A stretch of DNA of 64,000 bases from Streptomyces sp. NBC_00193 (GCF_026342735.1 NZ_JAPEMM010000001.1:2604001-2668000); one strand, 5' to 3'; positions 42,954-52,262 are shown, counted from the stretch's first letter. A program made the numbers and translations. Notes: a model not told the origin generated them from the letters alone.

Positions 42954-43943
42954 GTGCTGACCGCACTAGGACTCGACTCCGTCGCGGAATCCGTGTACCG
43001 CACCATGCTCGCCGACCCGCGGGGCGGTGTCGCCGAGCTCGTCGCGCGGGTGGGTGTGCCCCGGCAGGAGGTCCTGGACGCCCTCGACGTGCTCAGCGAG
43101 CTGGCGCTGGTGCGGCCCTCGGCCGAGCACGAGGGGCGGATGCGGGCGGTCTCCCCGGACATCGGCATGGAAATCCTGATGGCCCGCCAGCAGCAGGAGC
43201 TCATGGCGCAGCAGCAGCGCCTGGAGGCCTCGCGCGCCGTCGCCGCCCAGCTCATCGCCGAATACGCCGACCTGCGCCCGGCCACCTCCAGCCCCGGGGT
43301 CGAACAGCTCATCGGCATCGACGAGATCCGCGACTGCCTCACCCGGCTGACCCGGGACGTCACCACCGAGGTCATGTCGTTCGCGCCGGGCGGCGCACAG
43401 CCCGCGGCACAGATGGACGCCTCACGGCCGCTGGACGAGCAGTTGCTGGGCCGTGGGGTGCGGATGCGGACCGTCTACCTGGACAGCGTCCGCAACGACC
43501 AGCCCACCGTCGAGTACGCGAACTGGATGGCCGGGATGGGCGGACAGATACGCACCGTTCCCGTCCTGCCCACCCGGATGATCATCACCGACCGCGCCAC
43601 CGCGGTCATCCCCGTCAGCAGCGACGACACCGCCGCCGGAGCGGTCCTGCTCACGGGGCAGGGGACCTTGACCGCGCTCTGCGCCCTCTTCGAGAGCATC
43701 TGGGCCGGCGCTCAGCCGCTCGGCGGGGCCGCACCGACGAGCAGCGACGGGCTGAACCCCCAGGAATCCACCATCATCGCCCTCCTGGCCCAGGGCCACA
43801 CCGACGAGTCCATCGCCAAGCGCCTCGGCGTCTCCCAGCGCACCGCACGCCGCATCGCGGCCGACCTGATGGAACGCCTCGGCGCGCGCAGCCGGTTCGA
43901 GGCCGGCGTCCGGTGCGTGCAGCGCGGCTGGCTGACGGAGTAG
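42954..43943 (+). CDS. LuxR-type regulator with TrmB-like N-terminus
   Basis: A 329-residue regulator. The N-terminal winged helix (about 5-60, VAESVYRTMLADPRGGVAELVARVGVPRQEV) resembles TrmB proteins, and is followed by a coiled Gln-rich helix (ARQQQELMAQQQRLEAS), a phospholipase-D-like sensor fold (about 110-245), and a C-terminal LuxR HTH (NPQESTIIALLAQGHTDESIAKRLGVSQRTARRIAADLMERLGARSR spans about 265-312). GAGGGGG lies upstream of GTG 42954. Targets unknown; the divergent small gene is a candidate. Confidence 0.87.
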   Translation: MLTALGLDSVAESVYRTMLADPRGGVAELVARVGVPRQEVLDALDVLSELALVRPSAEHEGRMRAVSPDIGMEILMARQQQELMAQQQRLEASRAVAAQLIAEYADLRPATSSPGVEQLIGIDEIRDCLTRLTRDVTTEVMSFAPGGAQPAAQMDASRPLDEQLLGRGVRMRTVYLDSVRNDQPTVEYANWMAGMGGQIRTVPVLPTRMIITDRATAVIPVSSDDTAAGAVLLTGQGTLTALCALFESIWAGAQPLGGAAPTSSDGLNPQESTIIALLAQGHTDESIAKRLGVSQRTARRIAADLMERLGARSRFEAGVRCVQRGWLTE

Positions 43944-43947
43944 CAGC

Positions 43948-43998
43948 CGTAGGGCCGCAGGCGCCGTAAGGCCGCAGGCGCCGTAAGGCCACCGGTGC
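43948..43998. repeat. 17-bp tandem repeat, three units
   Basis: Units of the form CGTAAGGCCGCAGGCGC at 43948, 43965 and 43982; the last is diverged. They lie between the convergent LuxR-type and GNAT genes, directly after the first stop codon. Confidence 0.6.
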
Positions 43999-44029
43999 CG
44001 GACGAACGGCCGGGCGCCGGGGCGGACGG

Positions 44030-44971
44030 TCAGGCCCCCTGGGCCGCCTCCAGGACCAGCCGGATCTCGGTGACCTCGTAACCGGCGCGGGTGAAGGCGG
44101 CGGCCATCGGGGCGTTCACGGTGTCCGTGGTGGCGGTGATGCGGTCGGCGGCCTCGCCCGCGTGGAAGCGGGTGATCTCGGCGAGGATCTCGTCGATCAG
44201 GCCCTTGCCGCGCTGCTCGGGGACGACGCCGAGGTAGCCGACGTTGCGGTGGTACGGGGTCGCGGAGGGGATCGCCATACCGGCGAGGGTGCCGTCCGGG
44301 AGGTACGCCAGGCGCCACCAGGAGCGCTCGCCGGGGCAGTCGGTGTAGAACTCGATGTCGTCGCGCGCCAGCGCCTCGGCGTCCATCGTGCGGAGCTCGC
44401 CCTGCGTGTGCACGTCCAGGCTGCCCTGCGAGAGGCGGACGAAGGCGTCGAGGAACTCCTCGTCGGTGCCTTCGCGGAAGACCAGCCGGCCGGTGGGCTC
44501 CGCGGTGCCGGCGGCCGGGGTCCACTCGAAGCGGAGCCGCTCGATCTCGCGGACCAGGCCGGCTTCGGCAGCCGCCTTCTGCCGCCAGGCGACCGCGTCG
44601 GCCAGGCCGTCGGGGGACGTGCGCCAGTCCCGCGGCAGGGAGATGTTGTAGTCGGGGAGCTTGCCGAAGGCCTCGTGCCCGGCGGCGAGCAGTCCGGCGG
44701 CGACGGCGGCCGGGTCGGCCACGCCGGCACGGACCTGGAGGCAGTCCAGGACGGCCGGGCGCTCGCTGTCGGCGCGGCCCCACCACAGGGCGCGGGCCAG
44801 GACCTCGCCGTTCTCGTCCTCGGCGAACCAGGTCCACTCGGGACGCATCCGGCCCGCGGCGAGCTCCTCGCGGATCTTCTCGGGGGTGAGGGCGGGGACG
44901 GGGCCGTCGGCCGGGTAGGCGAGGGCTCGGTCCAGGTCGGTGGGGTCTGCTGTGGCAGCGCGGAAGTGCAT
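44030..44971 (-). CDS. Double-GNAT acetyltransferase
   Basis: A 313-residue protein with two acetyltransferase-like halves, as in mycothiol synthase. The C-terminal half is complete and likely active: YHRNVGYLGVVPEQRGKGLIDEILAEI (acetyl-CoA loop) and APMAAAFTRAGYEVTE. The N-terminal half (WTWFAEDENGEVLARALWW) is degenerate. Not the mshD gene itself by sequence recall. ATG 44971. Substrate unknown. Confidence 0.8.
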   Translation of the reverse strand: MHFRAATADPTDLDRALAYPADGPVPALTPEKIREELAAGRMRPEWTWFAEDENGEVLARALWWGRADSERPAVLDCLQVRAGVADPAAVAAGLLAAGHEAFGKLPDYNISLPRDWRTSPDGLADAVAWRQKAAAEAGLVREIERLRFEWTPAAGTAEPTGRLVFREGTDEEFLDAFVRLSQGSLDVHTQGELRTMDAEALARDDIEFYTDCPGERSWWRLAYLPDGTLAGMAIPSATPYHRNVGYLGVVPEQRGKGLIDEILAEITRFHAGEAADRITATTDTVNAPMAAAFTRAGYEVTEIRLVLEAAQGA

Positions 44972-45054
44972 GGGCCGATGATCACACTCGGCGGAGGCGA
45001 TCCCCAAGGGGTTTCTGCACGTCAGAGGCGGTCCGCGAGCGGTTTCATGCGAAA

Positions 45055-45089
45055 TTCCGGCCTCCGGGTGGGATACCCGGAGGCCGGAA
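45055..45089. terminator. 15-bp perfect hairpin terminator
   Basis: Positions 45055-45069 pair fully with 45075-45089 around GGGAT. It lies just beyond the stop of the E2 gene (45100) and upstream of the next minus-strand gene, ending the dehydrogenase operon. Confidence 0.85.
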
Positions 45090-45099
45090 CGCCGGGCCG

Positions 45100-46584
45100 T
45101 CAGGACCAGGTGATCAGACGGCGGGGGTGCTCCAGGACGGCGGCGATGTCCGCGAGGAAGCGGGAGCCCAGTTCGCCGTCGATGAGGCGGTGGTCGAAGG
45201 ACAGCGCCAGGGTGGTGACGTGGCGCGCCTTGACCTTGCCCTTGTGGACCCACGGCTGGAGCTTGATCGCGCCGACCGCGAGGATCGCGGACTCGCCGGG
45301 GTTCAGGATGGGCGTACCGGTGTCGACGCCGAAGACGCCGACGTTGGTGATGGTGATGGTGCCCTGCTGCATGTCGGCCGGGGAGGTCTTGCCCTCGCGG
45401 GCCGTGGCGACCAGCCCGGACAGGGCCTGCGACAGCTCGCCGAGCGTCTTGGCGTGCGCGTCCTTGATGTTCGGGACGATCAGCCCGCGGGGGGTGGCCG
45501 CCGCGATGCCCAGGTTGACGTAGTGCTTGAGCACGATCTCCTGGGCCGCTTCGTCCCAGGACGCGTTGACGTCGGGATTGCGGCGGATGGCCACGAGGAC
45601 GGCCTTGGCGATCAGCAGCAGCGGGTTGATCCGCAGACCGGCGAGGTCCGGGTCGTCCTTGAGCTCCTGGACCAGCTTCATCGTGCGGGTCACGTCGAAG
45701 GTGATGAACTCGGTGACGTGCGGCGCGGTGAAGGCGGAGCCGACCATGGCCTGGGCGGTGACCTTGCGGACGCCCTTGACCGGGATGCGGGTCTCGCGGG
45801 CGGACCCGGACACCTCGGCCGGGACGACCTGCACGGGGGCCGCCGGGGCCGCCTGGGCCGCCGCCGGGACCGCCGGGGACACCGGGACGGCCGGAGCCAC
45901 GGTCTGCGGGGTGATGGCCGCCGCGGCCGCCGCGTGGACGTCCTCGCGGGTCACGACCCCGCCGTCGCCGGTGGGGACCACCGCGGCCAGGTCGATGCCG
46001 AGGTCCTTGGCGAGCTTGCGCACCGGCGGCTTCGCCAGTGCCTTGCCCGCGCCGCCCTGGGCGGGGACCACCGCAGGGGTGGCCGGGGCCGCCGGAGCCG
46101 CGGGGGCCGGAGCCGCCGGAGCGGCCGCGGCGTGGGCCACGCCCGTGCCGTTCTGCGCGGCGACCGCGGGCTGCGGAGCCTTGCGCGGGCGGCGCTTCGT
46201 AGAGGCGGTGGACACGCCGTAGCCGACCAGGACGGGCTGCCGGGCCGCGGGGGCCTCGGGCTCCGCCGCGGCGGCGGCCGGTGCGGCCGGTGCGGCAGCG
46301 GCAGGGGCCGCGGCTGCGGCCTCGGCCGGAGCCTCGTCCGCCGGGCCCGTCCGCACGGAGATGATCACCTGGCCGACGTCGACCGTGACGCCCTCCTCGA
46401 AGAGGAGCGCGTGCACGACCCCGTCGAAGGGGATCGGCAGCTCGACGGCCGCCTTCGCCGTCTCCACCTCGCAGACGACCTGGCCGTCGGTGACGGTGTC
46501 ACCCGGCTGGACGTACCACTTGAGGATCTCGGCCTCGGTGAGGCCCTCGCCCACATCGGGCATCTTGAATTCGCGGATCGTCAT
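45100..46584 (-). CDS. bkdC: 2-oxo-acid dehydrogenase E2 (dihydrolipoamide acyltransferase)
   Basis: A 494-residue acyltransferase core of the branched-chain 2-oxo-acid dehydrogenase complex. The lipoyl domain has the modified lysine in ETAKAAVE (K44). Two Ala/Pro-rich linkers flank the peripheral subunit-binding domain (VRKLAKDLGIDLAAVVPTG). The catalytic domain ends with the active-site motif LALSFDHRLIDGELGSRF. It yields branched acyl-CoA primers used for fatty acids and polyketides in Streptomyces. Third gene of the operon E1alpha-E1beta-E2, with the branched-chain rather than pyruvate role inferred from this organisation. Confidence 0.92.
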   Translation of the reverse strand: MTIREFKMPDVGEGLTEAEILKWYVQPGDTVTDGQVVCEVETAKAAVELPIPFDGVVHALLFEEGVTVDVGQVIISVRTGPADEAPAEAAAAAPAAAAPAAPAAAAAEPEAPAARQPVLVGYGVSTASTKRRPRKAPQPAVAAQNGTGVAHAAAAPAAPAPAAPAAPATPAVVPAQGGAGKALAKPPVRKLAKDLGIDLAAVVPTGDGGVVTREDVHAAAAAAITPQTVAPAVPVSPAVPAAAQAAPAAPVQVVPAEVSGSARETRIPVKGVRKVTAQAMVGSAFTAPHVTEFITFDVTRTMKLVQELKDDPDLAGLRINPLLLIAKAVLVAIRRNPDVNASWDEAAQEIVLKHYVNLGIAAATPRGLIVPNIKDAHAKTLGELSQALSGLVATAREGKTSPADMQQGTITITNVGVFGVDTGTPILNPGESAILAVGAIKLQPWVHKGKVKARHVTTLALSFDHRLIDGELGSRFLADIAAVLEHPRRLITWS

Positions 46585-46597
46585 CGCAGGGCTCTCC

Positions 46598-47578
46598 TCA
46601 GTACGCCAGCGAGCGGTCGACTGCGTCGAGCACCCTGTCCAGGCCCGGCAGGTACTCGTCCTCCAGGCGGGCCGGCGGGTACGGGGCGTGGTAGCCGCCC
46701 ACGCGCAGCACGGGCGCCTCCAGGTGGTAGAAGCACCGCTCCGTGATGCGAGCGGCGATCTCCGAACCCATACCGAGGAACACCGGCGCCTCGTGGACCA
46801 CCACGAGCCGGCGGGTCTTCTCCACCGACGCCTGGATCCCGTCGAAGTCGACCGGGGACATCGAGCGCAGGTCGACGACCTCCACCGACTTGCCCTCCTC
46901 GGCAGCGGCCTCGGCCGCCTGCAGGCAGACCTTCACCATGGGCCCGTAGGCCGCCAGGGTGACGTCGGTGCCCGTACGGGCCACCCGGGAGCCGTGCAGC
47001 GCGTCGGGGATGGCCTCGACGTCGACCTCGCCCTTGTCCCAGTAGCGGCGCTTCGGCTCGAAGAAGATGACCGGGTCGTCGCTGAGGATGGCCTGCTGGA
47101 GCATCCAGTAGGCGTCGCTCGCGTTGGACGGCGAGACCACCTTCAGGCCCGGGACGTGCGCGAACAGCGTCTCCGGGGACTCCGAGTGGTGCTCGACCGC
47201 GCCGATGCCGCCCGCGTAGGGGATGCGGATGACGACCGGCATCTTGATGGTGCCGAGCGAGCGCGCGTGCATCTTGGCGAGCTGCGTGACGATCTGGTCG
47301 TACGCGGGGAAGACGAACCCGTCGAACTGGATCTCCACGACGGGCCGGTACCCGCGCAGGGCCAGGCCGATGGCGGTGCCGACGATGCCCGACTCGGCGA
47401 GCGGGGTGTCGATGACCCGCTCCTCGCCGAAGTCCTTCTGGAGTCCGTCGGTGATGCGGAAGACGCCGCCGAGCTTGCCGACGTCCTCGCCCATGATCAG
47501 GACCTTGGGGTCCTCTTCCATGGCCTTGCGCAAGGAGTCGTTGAGCGCCTTGGCGATGGTGAGCTTCTGTACGGCCAT
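46598..47578 (-). CDS. bkdB: 2-oxo-acid dehydrogenase E1 beta subunit
   Basis: A 326-residue transketolase-like subunit pairing with E1alpha. Typical segments: KVLIMGEDVGKLGGVFRIT, RVIDTPLAESGIVGTAIGLAL, IPYAGGIGAVEHHSESPETLFAHVPGLKVVSPS and the C-terminal AYPP-like region. It provides half of the thiamine-diphosphate site. ATG 47578 lies five bases after the E1alpha stop, with GGGGAGTG as ribosome site, and 13 bases separate its stop from the E2 start. Confidence 0.93.
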   Translation of the reverse strand: MAVQKLTIAKALNDSLRKAMEEDPKVLIMGEDVGKLGGVFRITDGLQKDFGEERVIDTPLAESGIVGTAIGLALRGYRPVVEIQFDGFVFPAYDQIVTQLAKMHARSLGTIKMPVVIRIPYAGGIGAVEHHSESPETLFAHVPGLKVVSPSNASDAYWMLQQAILSDDPVIFFEPKRRYWDKGEVDVEAIPDALHGSRVARTGTDVTLAAYGPMVKVCLQAAEAAAEEGKSVEVVDLRSMSPVDFDGIQASVEKTRRLVVVHEAPVFLGMGSEIAARITERCFYHLEAPVLRVGGYHAPYPPARLEDEYLPGLDRVLDAVDRSLAY

Positions 47579-47583
47579 GACGG

Positions 47584-48786
47584 TCACTCCCCGCCTTCGA
47601 AGGACGCGAGGTAGGCGGCGAACTGCGCGCGCTCCTCGTCGACGAGCGCGTGCCCGTCCGCGTAGACGTTCTCGAAGATCGCCATCGTGTCGGGGTCGGG
47701 CATCGTGCGCACGACCTCGCGCACCCGCTTGCCCAGCGCCTCGCTCTCGACCTCCAGCTGCTCGAAGTACGCCTCGTCGGCGCCTCCGGTGGCCAGCAGG
47801 TGGGCCTTCAGGCGCAGGATCGGGTCCTTGGCCTCCCAGGCCGCCGTCTCCTCGTCGCGCCGGTACTTCGTCGGGTCGTCGGAGGTGGTGTGCGCACCCA
47901 TCCGGTACGTGAAGGCCTCCACCAGGGTGGGTCCCTCTCCCCGGCGGGCCCGCTCCAGTGCCCAGCGGGTCACCGCGAGGCAGGCCAGTACGTCGTTGCC
48001 GTCCACCCGGACGCCCGGGAAGCCGAAGCCCTGCGCGCGCTGGTAGAGCGGCACGCGCATCTGGCGCTCGGTGGGCTCGGAGATCGCCCACTGGTTGTTC
48101 TGGCAGAAGAACACCACGGGCGAGTTGTAGACGGCGGAGAAGTTGAAGGCCTCCATGACGTCGCCCTGGCTGGACGCGCCGTCGCCGAAGTAGGCGATGA
48201 CGGCCGAGTCGGCCCCGTCCTTGGCCACGCCCATCGCGTACCCGGTCGCGTGCAGCGTCTGGGAGCCGATGACGATCGTGTACAGGTGGAAGTTGTTGGT
48301 GGTCGGGTCCCAGCCCCCGTGGTTCACACCGCGGAACATGCCGAGCAGGTTGGTCGGGTCGACCCCGCGGCACCAGGCCACGCCGTGCTCGCGGTACGTC
48401 GGGAAGACGTAGTCGTCGTCGCGCAGGGCCCGGCCGGAGCCGATCTGGGCGGCCTCCTGGCCGAGCAGCGAGGCCCACAGGCCCAGCTCGCCCTGGCGCT
48501 GGAGGGCGGTCGCCTCGCCGTCGAAGCGGCGGGTCATGACCATGTCGCGGTAGAAACCGCGCAGGTCATCGGTGGTGATGTCGGCGACGAAGGGCGCGAA
48601 TTCCGCGACGTCGGGATTCTCCGCGACGTCGACGCGCACCCCCTCGGGCGTCAGCAGTTGTACGAGCTGAGGCTCCGCGTCATGCGTCTTCGCGGTGGCA
48701 GCGGCGGGCTTGGCGGCGTTTGCCGCGGCCGGCCGCTTGGTGCCGCTGCGGCGCGGCTTGCGCGCGGCAGTGCTCTCCACGGTCAC
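47584..48786 (-). CDS. bkdA: 2-oxo-acid dehydrogenase E1 alpha subunit
   Basis: A 400-residue thiamine-diphosphate enzyme subunit that decarboxylates the 2-oxo acid. The ThDP motif is AYFGDGASSQGDVMEAFNFS...CQNNQW (G-D-G ... N-N), and the phosphorylation-loop region is TYRMGAHTTSDDPTKYR. The first 35 residues are an unusual Ala/Lys/Arg-rich extension. GTG 48786 has GGAGGAG upstream. First gene of the operon, divergent from the response-regulator gene. Confidence 0.93.
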   Translation of the reverse strand: MTVESTAARKPRRSGTKRPAAANAAKPAAATAKTHDAEPQLVQLLTPEGVRVDVAENPDVAEFAPFVADITTDDLRGFYRDMVMTRRFDGEATALQRQGELGLWASLLGQEAAQIGSGRALRDDDYVFPTYREHGVAWCRGVDPTNLLGMFRGVNHGGWDPTTNNFHLYTIVIGSQTLHATGYAMGVAKDGADSAVIAYFGDGASSQGDVMEAFNFSAVYNSPVVFFCQNNQWAISEPTERQMRVPLYQRAQGFGFPGVRVDGNDVLACLAVTRWALERARRGEGPTLVEAFTYRMGAHTTSDDPTKYRRDEETAAWEAKDPILRLKAHLLATGGADEAYFEQLEVESEALGKRVREVVRTMPDPDTMAIFENVYADGHALVDEERAQFAAYLASFEGGE

Positions 48787-49093
48787 GATTGCTCCTCCGT
48801 CGGTCCGGCACCCGGGTTCTCCGGGGTCCAGTGCGGCTCACCTGTATCTCTGCCCGCGCACGGGGTGGGTGCGCTTCGGGTCTGGGATTCAGGCGTGACA
48901 GGTGCCCCGGCGAGTGCCCTGCGCAATGCACGTTACCCAGTGCGTCGCATAACTGCGAAACCCCGTTTGACCTGCGATTTTGCTTGGATTTCCAAGTAAA
49001 TCGGCGGAACCGGGAACAACCACTGGTCACAGCCTTGCAGGGGGCCGGAACAACGGCACGTTATCCCGCTCGTCACCGGCAGGGAAGGGGTGA
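48787..49093. promoter_or_regulatory. Divergent control region with CTTGGATTTCCAAG palindrome
   Basis: This 307-base gap separates bkdA (minus) and the response regulator (plus). CTTGGA-TT-TCCAAG at 48983-48996 is a perfect inverted repeat in an AT-rich patch, with TTGACC at 48967-48972 nearby. Lrp/AsnC-type regulators, often linked to bkd operons, favour such sites; that link is inferred. No ORF or RNA gene was seen. Confidence 0.45.
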
Positions 49094-49774
49094 GTGTGTG
49101 AAACTGAGTTCGTGCGCGAAAACGGAAAAATCAAGGTATTCCTCCTGGACGACCACGAAGTGGTACGTCGGGGTGTTCACGAGCTGCTGTCGATGGAATC
49201 GGACATCGAGGTCGTGGGTGAGGCCGGTACGGCCGCCGACGCACTGGTCCGGATCCCCGCCACCCGCCCCGACGTGGCCGTTCTCGACGTCCGCCTCCCG
49301 GACGGCAGCGGTGTGGAGGTGTGCCGCGAGGTGCGCTCCCAGAACGAGGACATCAAGTGCCTGATGCTGACCTCGTTCGCCGACGACGAGGCGCTGTTCG
49401 ACGCGATCATGGCCGGTGCCTCGGGCTACGTGCTCAAGGCGATCCGCGGAAACGAGCTGCTCAACGCGGTGCGTGACGTGGCGGCCGGCAAGTCCCTGCT
49501 GGACCCCGTCGCCACGGCCCGGGTGCTGGAGCGGCTGCGCGACGGCAAGAACGGCAAGGGCGACGACCGGCTCTCCAACCTCACCGAGCAGGAGCGCAAG
49601 ATCCTCGACCTGATCGGCGAGGGCCTGACGAACCGCGTGATCGGCGAGCGGCTGCACCTGGCCGAGAAGACGATCAAGAACTACGTCTCCAGCCTGCTGT
49701 CGAAGCTCGGCATGGAGCGCCGGTCCCAGGCCGCCGCGTACGTGGCCCGCCTGCAGGCCGAGAAGCGGAACTAG
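49094..49774 (+). CDS. NarL/FixJ-type response regulator
   Basis: A 226-residue two-component regulator. The receiver domain has acidic pair DD at 19-20, phospho-acceptor D65 (VAVLDVRLPDG), and the conserved Thr and Lys in MLTSFADDEAL and YVLKAIRGN. LuxR HTH: LTEQERKILDLIGEGLTNRVIGERLHLAEKTIKNYVSSLLSKLG spans about 165-208. No sensor kinase is adjacent, so it is an orphan in this window. GTG 49094 has AAGGGG close by; GTG 49112 is an alternative without ribosome site. Confidence 0.9.
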   Translation: MCETEFVRENGKIKVFLLDDHEVVRRGVHELLSMESDIEVVGEAGTAADALVRIPATRPDVAVLDVRLPDGSGVEVCREVRSQNEDIKCLMLTSFADDEALFDAIMAGASGYVLKAIRGNELLNAVRDVAAGKSLLDPVATARVLERLRDGKNGKGDDRLSNLTEQERKILDLIGEGLTNRVIGERLHLAEKTIKNYVSSLLSKLGMERRSQAAAYVARLQAEKRN

Positions 49775-49910
49775 AATTCCGTTACGCAGTGTGACGCCCC
49801 GTGGTGGCACGATTCCACGGGGCGCACTGTTTAATTCGGGACCAACGTCCCTGATGTGCGGGGCGGGCTCCTCTTTTCCCACACGGTGTCGGTACCCGAC
49901 AGTGGATGAC

Positions 49911-50327
49911 ATGTCCCCAGAGGAACTCCACGCCATCGAACTGCTGCGCCGCGTGCCGTACGGCCGAGCCGCCACCAGCATGCGCGCGCTGCCCTTCCTC
50001 GCCGTCGCGCGCCACATCGTGGTGAACGGCAAGGTCATCCTGAGAATGCATTCCGGTTTCGGCTACCACCAGGCCTGCAACGGCAGCGTGGTCGCCTACG
50101 GAGCCGACAACTTCAATTCCGGCGAGTCACACCTGTGGTCGGTGCAGTTCACCGGCACCGCGAACCTCATCGAACCCACCACCGCCGAACTGGAACTGTT
50201 CGGACCCGGTCCGCACTTCGTGGACGGCGCGGTCTTCGACCCCGTCTACATGCGGATCGAGCCGCACCTCGTCACCGTCCACACCCTCGCGGGCAACCTC
50301 GACCGGCAGTACCAGCACGCGCTCTGA
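49911..50327 (+). CDS. Pyridoxamine 5'-phosphate oxidase-family protein
   Basis: A 138-residue flavin-binding split-barrel protein: LLRRVPYGRAATSMRALPFLAVARHIVVNGKVILRM, GSVVAYGADNF and LWSVQFTGTANLIEP are standard family strands. The enzyme activity is unknown. ATG 49911 is taken; GTG 49902 would add three residues. A large hairpin follows. Confidence 0.82.
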   Translation: MSPEELHAIELLRRVPYGRAATSMRALPFLAVARHIVVNGKVILRMHSGFGYHQACNGSVVAYGADNFNSGESHLWSVQFTGTANLIEPTTAELELFGPGPHFVDGAVFDPVYMRIEPHLVTVHTLAGNLDRQYQHAL

Positions 50328-50360
50328 ACCCTCCGCTCCGGGACTTTGGTCCCGTACGGA

Positions 50361-50405
50361 AACGGCCCGGCGGCCCGTCTCGACGAGACGGGCCGCCGGG
50401 CCGTT
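50361..50405. terminator. 22-bp near-perfect palindrome, bidirectional terminator
   Basis: Positions 50361-50382 are the exact reverse complement of 50384-50405, around a single base. It lies between the convergent genes ending at 50327 and 50421 and should fold into a very stable hairpin on both transcripts. Confidence 0.88.
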
Positions 50406-50420
50406 CGACATGGTGCGGGG

Positions 50421-52001
50421 CTACTCTCCGTCGTCCCCGATGCCGTTACCCTCGGGCGTCTTCGACGGGCTCGGCGACGTCGACTTCGACGTGCTCGGCG
50501 AGGGCGACGGGGTCGGAGTGGGCGACGGCGAGGGGGTCGGCGTGGCCGACGGCGACGGCGAGTACGAGTAGCTCGGCGACGGCGACTTGCTGCGGGTCGT
50601 GGGCGGCGAGTAGGAGTACGAGCTCTCCGGCGCCGACTTGGACGACGAGGTCTCCGGCGCCGGGCTCTCGGGCGACGCACCGCCCGAGGAGGACACGGAG
50701 CTCGCCGGCGGGGTCGGGCCCGTGCCGCCCTCCTTCTTGCCGCCGAAGTTGTCGACCGCGTACGCCACGCCGCCCGCGACCGCGAGGACGGCGAGGACCG
50801 CGAACAGCCACAGCTTCCACTTGCCGCCGCCGGAGCGGTCGTCGTACCCGTCGTAGCCGCCGTTCCCGCCCTGGCCGTGGCCGTTGCCGCCCCCGCCGGG
50901 GTAGGCGGAGCCGTCGTCCGGGTTCAGCGGCGGCACCATCGGCTGCTGGAACTGCGAGGTGTTGGAGTGCGAGCCGTACTGCGGCTGCCCCTGGCCGGGC
51001 GTCGCCATTGCGGTGGTCTGCGCCGGGCCGCGCCCGTGCGGCAGCGCCATGGTGACCGGGCCGGTGTTCCAGGTGCCGGTGTTGGCTCCCTGGTCGTGCA
51101 GCATCTGCAGGGCGTACTGGACCAGCCCGCGCATCTCCTCGGCGCTCTGGAACCGGTCGTCCGGGTCCTTGGCGAGGGAGCGCATGACGAGCCCGTCGAG
51201 CTCCTGCGGGATGTTGCCGCCCTCCGGCAGCTGCGAGGGCGGGATCGGCGCGTCCTGCACGTGCTGGTAGACCACCGACAGCGGGGTCTCCCCGGTGAAC
51301 GGCGGACGCAGCGAGAGGAGTTCGTAGAGCAGGCAGCCCGTCGCGTACAGGTCGGAGCGGTGGTCCACGGCCTTGCCGAGGGCCTGTTCGGGCGAGAGGT
51401 ACTGCGGCGTGCCCATGACCATGCCGGTCTGGGTCATCGTCGACTGCGCGCCGTGCAGGGCGCGCGCGATGCCGAAGTCCATCACCTTGACCGCGCCGGT
51501 GTCCGTGATGATCACGTTGGCGGGCTTGATGTCACGGTGCACGATGCCGTGCTGGTGCGAGTACGCGAGCGCTTCGAGCACGCCGGAGGTGATGATCAGC
51601 GCCTGGTCGGGGCCCGGGGCCTCGGCGCTGATCAGCAGGTCGCGGATGGTGCGGCCCTCGACCAGTTCCATGACGATGTAGGGGACGACGTTCGGGCCGA
51701 CCCGGTCCTCGCCCGAGTCGTACACGGCGACCACGGCATGGTGGTTGAGGCCGGCGACCGACTGCGCCTCGCGCGTGAAGCGGGCCTTGGACACCGGGTC
51801 CTCGGCCAGGTCGGGGCGCAGCAGCTTGACGGCGACGGTCCGGCCCAGCCGGACGTCCTCCGCGGCGAAGACCTCGGCCATGCCGCCCCGGCCCAGACGG
51901 TGGGTCAGCCGGTAACGGCCGTCACCCACCAGGCCGCCCGCGCCCCAGTGCTCAGGACCCTCTGCCATCCCGGCGCCGCTTCCCTCGGGTTCGGGTGCCA
52001 T
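50421..52001 (-). CDS. Membrane Ser/Thr protein kinase
   Basis: A 526-residue Hanks-type kinase. Kinase domain about 30-290: G loop LGRGGMAEVFAAED, VAVKLL lysine, HRDIKPANVI catalytic loop, DFGIAR, GTPQYLSPEQ. A Gly/Gln-rich linker leads to one transmembrane helix (KLWLFAVLAVLAVAGGVAYAV) and an external tail of over 100 residues made of Ser-Pro-Thr repeats, with no PASTA domain. It may sense the cell wall through this tail. Divergent from the PASTA-type kinase at 52263. ATG 52001 follows GAGGACTG. Confidence 0.9.
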   Translation of the reverse strand: MAPEPEGSGAGMAEGPEHWGAGGLVGDGRYRLTHRLGRGGMAEVFAAEDVRLGRTVAVKLLRPDLAEDPVSKARFTREAQSVAGLNHHAVVAVYDSGEDRVGPNVVPYIVMELVEGRTIRDLLISAEAPGPDQALIITSGVLEALAYSHQHGIVHRDIKPANVIITDTGAVKVMDFGIARALHGAQSTMTQTGMVMGTPQYLSPEQALGKAVDHRSDLYATGCLLYELLSLRPPFTGETPLSVVYQHVQDAPIPPSQLPEGGNIPQELDGLVMRSLAKDPDDRFQSAEEMRGLVQYALQMLHDQGANTGTWNTGPVTMALPHGRGPAQTTAMATPGQGQPQYGSHSNTSQFQQPMVPPLNPDDGSAYPGGGGNGHGQGGNGGYDGYDDRSGGGKWKLWLFAVLAVLAVAGGVAYAVDNFGGKKEGGTGPTPPASSVSSSGGASPESPAPETSSSKSAPESSYSYSPPTTRSKSPSPSYSYSPSPSATPTPSPSPTPTPSPSPSTSKSTSPSPSKTPEGNGIGDDGE

Positions 52002-52176
52002 CAGTCCTCACCGTCGTCTGTCTCGGCCGCCGCTCAGCGGTAGGTCCTCATCGTGTGCTCCGACGAACGCTACAGCCTCAGAACCGGTCACCGTTCGGAC
52101 AAGGAGGTCCGCACGCGGCGACGCGCGCCGCCTGTGGACCCCCTGTGGCCTTGTGGTCACGGAACGGGAACCTGGC

Positions 52177-52204
52177 TTGACGTGTGCTTGCCCTCCGGCA
52201 GACT
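52177..52204 (+). promoter_or_regulatory. Candidate promoter for the PASTA kinase gene
   Basis: TTGACG (52177-52182) and CAGACT (52199-52204), 16 bases apart, sit 58 bases before the ATG at 52263. They match the vegetative HrdB-type consensus TTGAC/TAGACT well. Confidence 0.5.
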
Positions 52205-52262
52205 GAGGCCGACATGCGCTCAGCCAGAGGCGTAGGGACAATCCCGAGGGGAAGCAACAGTC

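Noticed and set aside
45100..48786. Pyruvate dehydrogenase operon
   Set aside because: The alpha2-beta2 E1 with adjacent E2 fits branched-chain complexes; actinomycete pyruvate dehydrogenase normally uses the homodimeric AceE. Left as bkd with some doubt.
48787..49093. Riboswitch or small RNA in the gap between bkdA and the response regulator
   Set aside because: Only a short inverted repeat was seen, with no recognisable aptamer pattern or terminator.
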